From positions 1 to 9,829 of the forward strand of contig CAZGRL010000132.1 of NCBI GenBank assembly GCA_964528155.1: a stretch of DNA of 9,829 nucleotides, written 5' to 3'. The notes below the pieces were generated by a model, which ran no database searches, was not told where the DNA came from, and was given only the letters and a program-made list of their open reading frames with translations. The stretch comes from G001797105 sp964528155 (GTDB lineage Bacteria; Chloroflexota; Anaerolineae; Anaerolineales; E44-bin32). The translations under genes and the position numbers were made by a program. Shown piece by piece: positions 1-8,600 of this stretch (position 1 is the first letter of the stretch; each line of letters starts with the position of its first letter).

Positions 1-74
1 CCCGTCGGCGTGGGCGTGTCCGTTGGCAGCGGAGTGTCCGTCACGGTCGGCGTATCGGTCGGAGTCGGGCTCGG
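1..74. repeat. 74-bp exact direct repeat, copy 1 (copy 2 at 277-350)
   Basis: The first 74 bases of the window recur exactly at 277-350, offset 276 bases (92 codons), and then diverge at the next base (A versus C). The copy may extend left of the window edge. Confidence 0.88.
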
Positions 75-2309
75 ACCCGCCGTGTCGGTGGCCGTCGGCG
101 TCGGCGTGTCGGTAGGCACCGGTGTATCCGTCGCCGTTCTCGTCGGGGTGGGCGTGTCCGTCGGGACTGGTGTCTCCGAGGCCGTCGGCGTGTCACTCGG
201 CGTCGGGCTCGGACCCGGCGTCTGCGTATCCGTCGGCGTCGGGGTGTCGCTCGGAATTGGCGTATCCGTCGCCGTGCCCGTCGGCGTGGGCGTGTCCGTT
301 GGCAGCGGAGTGTCCGTCACGGTCGGCGTATCGGTCGGAGTCGGGCTCGGCCCCGGTGTGTCCGTGGCCGTCGGCGTCGGCGTGTCGCTCGGAACCAGTG
401 TGTCCGTCGCCGTCTCGGTCGGCGTGGGTGTGTCTGTCGGCACCGGCGTGTCCGACGCGGTCGGCGTGTCGCTCGGCGTCGGGCTCGGACCGGACGTATC
501 GGTGGCCGTCGGCGTGGGCGTGTCGGTCGGGAGCGGTGTGTCCGTCGCCGTACCCGTCGGTGTGGGCGTATCCGTCGGCAGCGGCGTGTCGGTCGCCGTC
601 GGTGTGTCCGTCGGTGTCGGGCTGGGCCCCGCCGTCGCCGTGTCCGTGGGCGTTGGACTGGGACCAGGGGTATCCGTTGCCGTCGGCGTCGGTGTGTCCG
701 ACGGAAGCGGTGTCTCCGTCGCCGTTTCGGTCGCGGTCGGCGTGTCCGTCGGCGTCGGACTCGGCCCCAGTGTGTCGGTGGCGGTCGGTGTCGGCGTATC
801 CGTCGGCACCGGCGTGTCCGACGCGGTCGGCGTATCACTCGGCGTGGGCGTGTCCGTCGGCAGCGGCGTGTCGGTCGCCGTCGGTGTGTCCGTCGGTGTC
901 GGGCTGGGCCCCGCCGTCGCCGTGTCCGTGGGCGTTGGACTGGGACCAGGGGTATCCGTTGCCGTCGGCAATGGCGTGTCCGTCACCGTGCCGGTCGGCG
1001 TGGGTGTATCCGTCGGCAGCGGCGTCTCGGTGGCCGTCGGCGTGTCGGTCGGGGTCGGGCTCGGACCGGGTGTCTCGGTGTCCGTGGGCGTCGGACTCGG
1101 GCCAGGGGTATCCGTCGCCGTCGGAAGTGGTGTGTCCGTCGCCGTGCCGGTCGCGGTGGGCGTATCCGTCGGCAGCGGCGTCTCGGTGGCCGTCGCCGTG
1201 TCGGTGGGTGTCGGGCTGGGCCCCGGAGTCGCGGTGTCCGTAGGCGTTGGACTCGGACCAGGGGTGTCCGTTGCCGTCGGCAATGGCGTATCCGTCGCCG
1301 TCTCCGTCGGCGTGGGCGTGTCCGTCGGCAGCGGCGTCTCGGTGGCCGTCGGCGTGTCGGTCGGGGTCGGGCTCGGACCGGGTGTCTCGGTGTCCGTGGG
1401 CGTTGGACTCGGACCAGGGGTGTCCGTCGCCGTCGGAAGTGGTGTGTCCGTCGCCGTGCCGGTCGCGGTGGGTGTATCCGTCGGCAGCGGCGTGTCGGTC
1501 GCCGTCGGTGTGTCCGTCGGCACCGGCGTATCCGTCGCCGTAGCGGTGTCCGTCGGGATTGCGGTATCCGTCGCTGTCGAGGTGCTCGTCTCCGTCGACG
1601 TCGGGCTGGGGGTATCGGTTGGAATCGGCGTATCGCTCGGGGTCGGTGTGGCGCTGGGCGGAGACGTATCGGTTGGTGTCGGCGTGTCGCTTGGCGTAGG
1701 AGTGCTCGTCGGCGTCGATGTCGGCGTCGGTGTGTCGCTCGGTGTGGGTGTGTCGCTTGGTGTCGGCGTATCGCTCGGGGTCGGTGTGATCGTCGGGGTG
1801 CGTGAGGCCGTTGGCGTGTTGGATGGCGTGACGGGTGTGTTGGTCGGAGACGGCCCACTCGTCGATGTTCGCGTCCGGGTGGGAGTCCGCGTAGGTGTGC
1901 GCGTGATCGTCGGGGTCAGTGTCCTCGTCCGCGTCCGCGTCGCCGTGCCCACCGCAAGTCCGGAGAGCGTCCGGGTCAGAGTTGGGGTGGGCGTTGCAGT
2001 TGGAGTACGGGTCACCGTAGCGGGAACGGTGATCGTAGGTGTCAGGCTGGGCCGCTCGGTGGGCAGGCGGATCCCCCTCGGGGTTGGCGTGTCCGTGATG
2101 GATGATGTCGAAGAGGTCAGTGAGGTCGTCAGTCGAAACACCTGCCATGAGGCCAGACTGCACCCAACAAGGAGAATCAGCAGCAGCAAAGATAAACCGA
2201 GCCAGCGGGCCCACTTTTTGAGGCTGACCCGCTCGCTCTTTGCTTCGTTTTCATCGGTTGGCGAGAAGAAATCGTCCAAAGTGCTCGTCTTCCTGCCACT
2301 CTCGGTCAT
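1..2309 (-). CDS. Membrane-anchored Thr-Pro-rich repeat stalk protein (3' partial)
   Basis: ATG at 2309-2307 opens a frame that runs without a stop to the left edge (769 codons plus two bases). An in-frame TAG lies 12 codons upstream with no other start between, which supports this ATG; no Shine-Dalgarno is visible in the preceding 20 bases. Residues 1-35 are polar and charged (LDDFF near 11-15, KKWAR at 31-35). Residues 36-58 are strongly hydrophobic (LSLLLLILLVGC at 39-50), which is either a signal anchor or a lipoprotein signal with lipobox LVGC, Cys50. Residues 78-147 are Thr/Pro-rich with about 12 Arg and almost no acids. From about 180 on the chain is repeats such as SDTPTP and TDTPTPTATPT, with GPSP recurring, rich in Asp and nearly free of Arg. 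No folded domain is seen in the window. The same T/P vocabulary links domains of the gene upstream, 301 bases away on the same strand. An extended cell-surface stalk or wall-spanning linker is inferred; whatever it carries lies beyond the edge. Confidence 0.85.
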   Translation of the reverse strand, partial: MTESGRKTSTLDDFFSPTDENEAKSERVSLKKWARWLGLSLLLLILLVGCSLASWQVFRLTTSLTSSTSSITDTPTPRGIRLPTERPSLTPTITVPATVTRTPTATPTPTLTRTLSGLAVGTATRTRTRTLTPTITRTPTRTPTRTRTSTSGPSPTNTPVTPSNTPTASRTPTITPTPSDTPTPSDTPTPSDTPTPTSTPTSTPTPSDTPTPTDTSPPSATPTPSDTPIPTDTPSPTSTETSTSTATDTAIPTDTATATDTPVPTDTPTATDTPLPTDTPTATGTATDTPLPTATDTPGPSPTPTDTETPGPSPTPTDTPTATETPLPTDTPTPTETATDTPLPTATDTPGPSPTPTDTATPGPSPTPTDTATATETPLPTDTPTATGTATDTPLPTATDTPGPSPTPTDTETPGPSPTPTDTPTATETPLPTDTPTPTGTVTDTPLPTATDTPGPSPTPTDTATAGPSPTPTDTPTATDTPLPTDTPTPSDTPTASDTPVPTDTPTPTATDTLGPSPTPTDTPTATETATETPLPSDTPTPTATDTPGPSPTPTDTATAGPSPTPTDTPTATDTPLPTDTPTPTGTATDTPLPTDTPTPTATDTSGPSPTPSDTPTASDTPVPTDTPTPTETATDTLVPSDTPTPTATDTPGPSPTPTDTPTVTDTPLPTDTPTPTGTATDTPIPSDTPTPTDTQTPGPSPTPSDTPTASETPVPTDTPTPTRTATDTPVPTDTPTPTATDTAGPSPTPTDTPTVTDTPLPTDTPTPT
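277..350. repeat. 74-bp exact direct repeat, copy 2 (copy 1 at 1-74)
   Basis: Identical by eye to the first 74 bases of the window. The offset of 92 codons is close to the 94-codon offset of the 117-bp pair, suggesting a higher-order unit of about 280 bases. Confidence 0.88.
571..687. repeat. 117-bp exact direct repeat, copy 1 (copy 2 at 853-969)
   Basis: The 117 bases here are identical by eye to 853-969, an offset of 282 bases (94 codons). Copies of a degenerate repeat this long with no synonymous difference point to a recent in-frame segmental duplication or gene conversion. Confidence 0.9.
853..969. repeat. 117-bp exact direct repeat, copy 2 (copy 1 at 571-687)
   Basis: Identical by eye to 571-687. 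Flanks diverge at once: GTGGGCGTA precedes copy 1 and GTGGGCGTG precedes copy 2, and after the block copy 1 continues GTCGGTGTG while copy 2 continues AATGGCGTG. Confidence 0.9.
1009..1180. repeat. Near-identical duplicated block, copy 1 (copy 2 from 1321)
   Basis: The first 83 bases (1009-1091) match 1321-1403 exactly at an offset of 312 bases (104 codons). Beyond that the two stay aligned with only a few substitutions, all at third positions in the minus frame (for example GTCGGACTCGGGCC versus GTTGGACTCGGACC). Confidence 0.85.
1321..1492. repeat. Near-identical duplicated block, copy 2 (copy 1 from 1009)
   Basis: Partner of the block starting at 1009. It keeps the same order of phrases, including the distinctive GGAAGTGGTGTGTCC piece, and differs by a handful of silent changes. 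Its offset (104 codons) differs from the 92-94 codons of the other pairs, so duplication lengths have not been fixed. Confidence 0.85.
2136..2204 (-). other. Single hydrophobic segment of the stalk protein (signal anchor or lipoprotein signal)
   Basis: This encodes residues 36-58 of the stalk protein, beginning WLGLSLLLL and ending ASWQVF. It is preceded by basic KKWAR and followed by Ser/Thr-rich sequence, so the positive-inside rule predicts that the short N-terminus stays in the cytoplasm and the T/P region is outside. LVGC at residues 47-50 fits the lipobox pattern [LVI][ASTVI][GAS]C. The 35-residue charged stretch before the hydrophobic core is long for a lipoprotein signal and favours an uncleaved anchor. 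Confidence 0.75.
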
Positions 2310-2341
2310 CGGCCCGGGCTTGATCGGCGGTCCAGGCCGGT

Positions 2342-2357
2342 GCTACCGGATTAGGCC
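2342..2357 (-). repeat. GGCCTA direct repeat, copy c
   Basis: Minus strand reads GGCCTAATCCGGTAGC, weaker after the first ten bases than copies a and b. Its last bases overlap the in-frame TAG that precedes the stalk gene start. Confidence 0.45.
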
Positions 2358-2371
2358 GCAGCCCCCGGGGG

Positions 2372-2388
2372 GGCGTGGGCCACACGCC
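2372..2388. other. Small GC hairpin (6-bp stem, 5-base loop)
   Basis: GGCGTG at 2372-2377 pairs with CACGCC at 2383-2388 around GGCCA. It is not followed by a T-run on either strand, so it is not a standard terminator. It sits about 63 bases upstream of the stalk gene ATG and could structure the 5' leader. Confidence 0.4.
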
Positions 2389-2426
2389 GCCTGAAGGACC
2401 CCTCCGCCCGGGGATCAGGCAAGCGT

Positions 2427-2442
2427 GTTCGTCGGATAGGCC
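2427..2442 (-). repeat. GGCCTA direct repeat, copy b
   Basis: Minus strand reads GGCCTATCCGACGAAC, which matches copy a with one base deleted after GGCCTA. It lies 31 bases from copy a, with a small hairpin (2448-2460) between them. Confidence 0.6.
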
Positions 2443-2447
2443 CACCG

Positions 2448-2460
2448 GAGGCGACGCCTC
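2448..2460. other. Small GC hairpin between GGCCTA repeats (5-bp stem, 3-base loop)
   Basis: GAGGC at 2448-2452 pairs with GCCTC at 2456-2460 around GAC. It falls exactly between direct-repeat copies a and b, giving a repeat-hairpin-repeat arrangement. No T-run follows on either strand. Confidence 0.4.
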
Positions 2461-2473
2461 GTCGGGTTAGGCC
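2458..2473 (-). repeat. GGCCTA direct repeat, copy a
   Basis: Minus strand reads GGCCTAACCCGACGAG. It overlaps the palindrome AGGCCGGCCT at 2469-2478. It resembles copies b (2427-2442) and c (2342-2357) in the same orientation. Confidence 0.6.
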
Positions 2474-2610
2474 GGCCTCGCGTCGGGGCGACATAGTTCG
2501 AAGGAAGCCGGCCGGATGTATCACGGCCAGGCTGGGCAGCGCAGGCAAGGAAATGCTCGCGGCGTGACCGTGTATCCACAGCAGCATGGCAATCATCCTG
2601 TCGATATGGC

Positions 2611-5600
2611 TCACGGTTTGATCGACACCCCCCCGACGGCCCAATGCTCGTAAGTTGGATCCGCGATCGTCCACGACGTCGTGACTGTAGGACCCGCGCC
2701 CGCCTCGGTGCTTCCAGCTCCGCTCACCTCACCTGTAGTGGCCGTATTGGTTCTGTTCCAGAGTTGTGCCTGGCCTGGGCCAGTGATGACAGGTTCGTAC
2801 TCTATGCACACGACGCCGAACACGAGCTCGCCCGCCGCCGAGGGAATGTCCACCGTCGCTGGACTGGAGTTGTTTCCTACGGCAGAAGCGAAGGTTCCAA
2901 GCGGTGTGCTTTGATTCACCCCGGCAAAGGTCGTGACACCTGCCACAGCTCCTTGCTCGAGAGAAGCGCTGAAATTGATGACGACATCGCCCGTGCCTGT
3001 GGAGGGACCCACCAACTGCCAGATCTCGACCCGAGCATCGTCGCCGTTGGCCACGGTATCAACCAGGCTGAGATTCTCTGTGCCCTTCCACGTGACGGAA
3101 GTAACGGTCTCCGAGCCGTCATTGTTGATCGAAATCCCAACCAGCATTAAGCGATTCGTGCCTGACGTGGTGTGGGAGATCGTCATGCTTGAGCCGCCTG
3201 TCGTCTGGCCGCTGGTGGTTGTGTCCACACTGACAACCCCTGACGAGGTCGCCGTGGCGGTGGGCGTAGCCGTCGGCGTGGGTGTGCTTGTCGGCGCGCA
3301 GGACACTGTGGCCGGTCTCAGTGCAAACTGATGGGCGGCCCAATCGTCTGAGGGACTCAACGTAGCGCTTGTTGTACCGGTAGAGCCCGCCGTGGCCCAG
3401 GTGCGAATGGCGCTCGCTACCGACCGTCCCCCGCCTTGTTGAATCAGCGTGCCGTAGCCGTTGGTCGGCCCACTATAGGTCGTTCCATTGCCATCCGTGA
3501 AGAACGCCGCGATTCCCACGGCTCCGGCCGTGCCCGTGGTCATCGAAGGCGCTGTGGCTGTCGTCCCATTACTGGAACTCCCGGTCCGCGTGCTGACAGA
3601 CGGTGCCACATCCCAAACCGAAGTGGTATCGACGCCGGAGAACACCCGAATGACGATCGTCCATGACTGAGAGCTGCCCAATGTCCAGGCGTAGCTCAAG
3701 GGCTCGGACGCTCCGGCGACGCGGTAATAGATGGCATAGCGCATGGTCCCACCAGATGCAGGAGTGTTCTCCTGTATCGCCTGGGTGAAAGCATTGGCGC
3801 CGTTGTTGTCCATGATAGTGGTCCCGGTGGCATTCGCCGCAATCAGTGCCACCACCACGTCACCGCTGTTGATCGTGAGCCCGTGCGTGATCGAGGCCGC
3901 GGTCCCGGAGCTACCGTAGTTCGTGGCATTCCCCGTGTTAACGATGGTCGCCAGGCAAGTTGACGGGGTCGCTGTCGGGGTGGGCGTCGATGTCGCCGTC
4001 GGAGTCGGGCTCGGCGTAGGTGTTGCTCCTGAGAAATATTCATCCGCGCCGATGTCCCAGCCGGATCCTTGCGGGCGGCTGTCGCTGTCGATGTCGTCGC
4101 TGAAGGACCCGGCCAGACTGGTTCCCGCATCAATGGCGTCCGCCCCAGCCTTGAGATGCAAATCCTCCGATCCCGAGGTGACAGAGACGAACTGATCCGA
4201 GGCGAGCTTGTTGGTCAGTGATCCGGTGCCGGAGGCTGTACCATCCTCTGAAAGGTTGTAGGACTGCGTCATGCCGGCGACGTCATCGACGAAGTCCGTG
4301 TCCGTTCCGCCGTTGTTCATGGAGATCGTGTTGGTGACCGTCATTGTGCCGTTGGCCAAGTAAACGCCGCGCACGGCCATACCGTAGATCGTCACGTTCT
4401 CCGCCGTTACGTCGTCCGGCGCATCGTCCACGTAGATTCCGGCGGCGTCACCGTCGTAAATGATGCTATTGCGTATGGTGAAGTTGTCGGTCGTCCCCGA
4501 AGTCACCGACGTACGCACGCCGTTGGCTGACTGCGCCGGCTCGTTGAAGTCGTGGATCAAGAGGTCTTCGAGCAAGACGTTGGTCGCGTCGCGGACGAAG
4601 ACCGATGCCGCACCGCCGTTCGAGGGGTCATGGAAGCGCTTGAGTTCGAGCCCATCGACCCGGGTGTAGTCGTCGCGGATATCGATGCCAAACAGGGTGG
4701 AGGCCAGGCCATCTATGACCACACCGGTCCCTGCGGTTCCATCATGCCCCTGGCCGGGAGCAATGGTGAGGCGAAGATAGTGGGTGGAGTCCGTAATCGA
4801 GCCGTTGATCGTCAGTACAGGGTCCGTGGCGGCACTGAAGGTGCCGTCCTTGTAGGCGACGCCGACCTCGATCCGGTCGTCGGATACCAGATCGCCCTGA
4901 CGATCGTCTTCCCAGGACTGGAGCGTGTTGTAGGCGCGGGTGATGGTGTACGCCTGATTGGTGTGGGTCGATGTCGCCGCAGACTGCACCGTGACTTGCG
5001 TTGCCGAGTCACGCGAGAGAATGTAGAAGGTTTCGGATCCGATGACCAGTTGATCCCCGACTCCAACGGCTCCGACGGCGCTAGCCGCCGGCAGGCTTGC
5101 CCCGCCTCCGAAGGTGACGACCGTCTCACCGCTGTTGATGGATGCGTTTCCCGTCGAATACAGCGTCCCGGAGTCCGTTCCGATGGAACGGTAGTTCGTG
5201 CCCGCTGCAGCTGCACAGAAACTGGCGTTGGCTTCGGCGCTGCTGACGCTATAGAAGTTGGAGGGATCGTACTGGTTGTTGTATTCGGTGGCGATCCAGT
5301 CATCCGACCGCCCAACCGTGGAGATGCGAACTTCATCAATGATCCCAGGGAAATAGTAGCCTGGATTACCATTGCCGTGCCTTCCGATTTCTACGGTTGT
5401 TCCCAAGCTGTAGTCAATTACACCTGTATCGGTTTGTTGCTGTAGATTGACCCCGTCGATGGAATAGAACGATCCAGTTGCATTTACGCCACAGGCTATG
5501 TAGTGAAAGCTGTTGAAATCGGTGATTTCTGCGCCTGATGGATTCTTGTTATCCCAACTGCCACTTCGATAGATGCTACATTGAATTTCGCCTCCTGCGT

Positions 5601-8600
5601 ACAATCTAATGTTATAAGTATCGCCCCTACTTACGATTTCCCCGTGATCGCTCGAACCCACTTTAATCCAGGCGGAAGCCGTATAATAGACCGGTGGGCT
5701 GACATTTGTTGGACTTGGAACCGTAACGTAATCGTCATCGCCAGCGAATCTGTCCGCTCCGTCGACTATCCCAGTCTCGTTTGTCGAACCTCCTCCACCA
5801 TCCGCGAAATTCTGCGGCGTCCCATGATTGTTGTTCGCAGTGGAATCTTCATGACCTCCCACGGTCCCGTCGCTTGGCGTCTCATCCAAGTGCCACACGG
5901 CACCATAGTCGGAATCCCAGACACCTTCGACATCCTGCTCGCTGGAGGTGTCAGAGTTACCGTAGTACATGTATATGTCTGTGTCTTGGCTGCTTGACAG
6001 ATTCAGAATACGAACCCACGCCACCAAGTCCCCGTTGGTTCCATCAAAGGACTCGATCTCGTGGCTCAGTTGAGTGGTCCCGTCGGAAGAGGTGAAGACG
6101 ATGTCGTCGCCGTCGTCTTGAGCATATGCGGCCAGGTCTGCATCCGAAGACAGACTGATCAACACCGGGAAGTCGGTGAGATTGGCCGCAACCTGCGAGG
6201 CGTTGATGGTGATCAGTTTGCGATAGGACCAGTCGCAAGGCGAGAAAGGATCGGGCGCAGGTGTGCAGAACGCCGAATTCGGCTCCTCGGCCCCGACGCC
6301 AGAGAAACTGGACGGATCGCTCTCGTTGTTGAACTCGGTCGTCACCCAGGCCGAAGAGCGGGCGACATCCGAGATGCGGATCTCATCGAGCTGACCCTCC
6401 CATTCTGCACTCCATACCTGGTCCTGCGGCTGATCGCCGTGGCCCAGCCAGACGGCTTTGGAGGTCGTCGAAGGCGTGATGTTGTCGGACTTGGGCAGGG
6501 TGTTGCCGTCCTGGACGCCATCGACGAAGACCCTCATCGTCGAGCCGTCATAGGTCGCCACGATGTGATGCCAGGATCCGGCCGAGATCACGGTGTCTGT
6601 CCTCAGCGAATAGGCCGACCCCGGAAGGTTGAACGTGACACACAATGGATTGCTGATCGGACACTGATATTCATCGTCATACATCCACAGGCTGTAGCCG
6701 TCGTCCCATCCCTTGTGGTTGAGGATGCCGTAAATGCGTTCGCCCTGTAGAGTGACATTGTGCTGAACCCAGGCTTCGAGTGTGATCTGGTTGCCGGTGA
6801 TGTCCAGCACCGGGTCGCTGCCGACATCCACGAAGTCATACTTCCCGTCAAGATTGTTGAAGTCCTGGCCGTAGCCGATCGAGCCGGCGACCTGAGTAGG
6901 CACGTAAAGTGGATCGCCTTGCCCTCCCCGGCCGTCATTACCGTACTGCGAGCTGTCCTCGTACTCTCCTGCCGTACCATTGCCGTTCTCCGACAAGTGC
7001 CAGACACCCAGGTAGTCGCTGTCCCACACCGCCGACGGATTCTCGGTGGCGACGCTGAGGCCTGGATAGCCGTAGTACATGTAGATCACGGTATCGATCG
7101 AGGAGGAAAGGTTGGGGATCTTAACCCACGCCACAAGGTCCCCGGTCGATCCGTCGAACGACTCGATTTCGTGCGCCAACTGAGTTGACCCATCCGAGGC
7201 AGCAAAGAGGATGTCGTTGCCGTCGTTCCGGGCGTCGTCGCGCAGATCCGTGTCGGTCAGGCTGATGAGAACCGGATAGTCGGTCAGGTTACCGGTAACC
7301 TTGGTGTGGTCAATCGTGATCGGCTTGCGGTAGGCGAAATCGCACAGGTCAAAGACGTAAGGCGTGGCCGTCGGCGTCGGGGTCGGCGTCGGAGTGGAGG
7401 TGGTGAAGACACCCGCACTCAACGCAAAAGGCTCGATGTTGTGGCTCGCGTCCCGCTCGAGATCCGAGGAGATGGCCGTCCCCGAGGTTTTGTAAGTCCA
7501 ACTCGAACCGTTCCAGGTCCACGCTTGCAGTTCATCGGCGCTGTCCTGGTAGGCGAGCAGGACATCGTTGGTGTCCGGGTCACTTTCCAGTTGGACCCAG
7601 TACGCCTGGTGGGCCGTGCTGATCGTCTGTTCACCCCCCCAGTTGGCCCCGCCGTCGCTGGACGTCCGGTACCTGATACCTCCTGTGTCGGAGTAGACGA
7701 GCATGAGATCGCCCGACCCGCTCGCCAGATCCCAAATGACATCAAACGGTCGATTGTTGTCGAAGTTCCCATAAGCCGTTGTCGGGTTGGCCGAAAACGG
7801 CGTCCCGAACGACTGAGAGTCACCGTCATAGCGAACCGTGTAGATGTCCTCGTTGACGTCTCCGATGACCAGGATCAGGTCGTCGCTATTCGGGTCGGCT
7901 TCCTGGCGCACCCATCTCACATCATTGCCCGACCCGAGGTCTGCGGCCGTCGTACCTGAGCCCCAACCGCCCGACGGATCCCAGATGTTGGCGATGACGT
8001 ACTGGTCTTTGCCCCAAACAGCTACCGCCTGTCCGGCATTGGCGCCGCTCGAGACGAAGTCGATGTCGGCTGCGTCGGTGAGATGGATGTTTTGCCCGTC
8101 CGTGACGGGGTAGCTGAGGATGATGTTCGATCCCCAGGTGTTCGAATCCCCGTTCCAGATCATGGCCTGGATGGCCGAGGTGTCATCCCTGGTCTGCGTA
8201 CCTTGCTGGATCTCGTTGTAGATACCGATGAAAGCGATCCGATTCGAACCAGGAGCAGATGCAAGCCTTATCCAGTCGAACAAGTGGAAATTGGGGCTGG
8301 TCTGGCTCGTATCGCCGACGGACTGCATTGCCCCGGTCCAGCTCGACCCGTCGTAGACGTAGTAGTAGACATTCCCAATCGTGCTGATCGCCTTGACCAC
8401 CACCAGGTCACCGCTGAGTTGTTCGTAGGCGGCATCGAACTGACGGTAGTCACTCCCCTGGGACTCGATGATGTTGCCGAAGTCCCTGGCCGAGCCGGGC
8501 GCGCCTCCGACGCCATCAGTCCAGTTCGTCCCATCCCAGATCGAGGCGTACAACTGGTCGCTGCCGCCCAGGTAGTCCTCCTGGAACACGACCACTTGCT

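Larger units (their letters stand above)
1..1800 (-). repeat. Degenerate tandem repeat encoding the (T/P/D/A/S)n stalk
   Basis: Nearly the whole stretch is built of hexanucleotide-like units (plus strand GTCGGC, GTGTCC, GCCGTC), which on the minus strand read Thr-Pro, Asp-Thr and Ala-Thr. A longer phrase containing GPSPTPTDTPT recurs many times. Unit changes are mostly at third codon positions, and spacing between copies is always a multiple of three. Larger blocks are duplicated on top of the short repeat (listed separately). The part nearest the start of the gene, 1560-1800, is less regular, with three successive SDTPTP hexapeptides near residues 179-192. Confidence 0.9.
2310..2610. other. 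Intergenic gap between the giant gene and the stalk gene
   Basis: These 301 bases lie between the TGA of the upstream gene and the ATG of the stalk gene. I see no convincing gene, promoter or Rho-independent terminator. The gap is GC-rich and holds three GGCCTA direct repeats, perfect palindromes at 2469-2478 (AGGCCGGCCT) and 2508-2515 (CCGGCCGG), and two small hairpins. Whether the two genes share a transcript cannot be decided from sequence; a 301-base gap makes an independent promoter plausible. Confidence 0.7.

Noticed and set aside
1..1800. CRISPR array or satellite DNA
   Set aside because: No constant repeat with unique spacers. Units are 6-base phrases in one reading frame, with in-frame block duplications, so it is coding repeat.
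317..1858. Arg/Pro/Thr-rich minus frames and Ser/Pro/Cys-rich plus frames within the repeat
   Set aside because: Third-frame readings of a stop-poor, high-GC repeat; extreme composition with no other support.
835..2214. 459-codon minus-strand frame rich in Asp, His, Gly and Ala
   Set aside because: Alternate reading of the same repeat. Its hydrophobic N-terminus is incidental, and it loses the clean charged-then-hydrophobic-then-T/P layout of the frame starting at 2309.
10..2394. 794-codon plus-strand frame encoding a Gly-Val-Ser-Val polymer
   Set aside because: Mirror of the Thr-Pro gene on the other strand. Low complexity, no recognisable domain, ends in unrelated sequence across the intergenic gap, and wobble use favours the minus frame.
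2372..2460. Hairpins as Rho-independent terminators for the giant gene
   Set aside because: No T-run follows either stem on either strand, and they lie 150-240 bases past the stop.
2467..2473. GTTAGGC resembling an integron attC core
   Set aside because: The related elements nearby are in direct, not inverted, orientation, there is no paired attC stem, and no cassette or integrase is in view.
2570..2610. Promoter-like TCGACA / TTGCCA and GATACA on the minus strand
   Set aside because: No pair of boxes has a spacing near 17 bases, so I do not call a promoter.
2251..2674. Two short minus frames (64 and 107 codons) crossing the intergenic gap
   Set aside because: They overlap the ends of both real genes in other frames and show no domain; typical open frames in GC-rich DNA.
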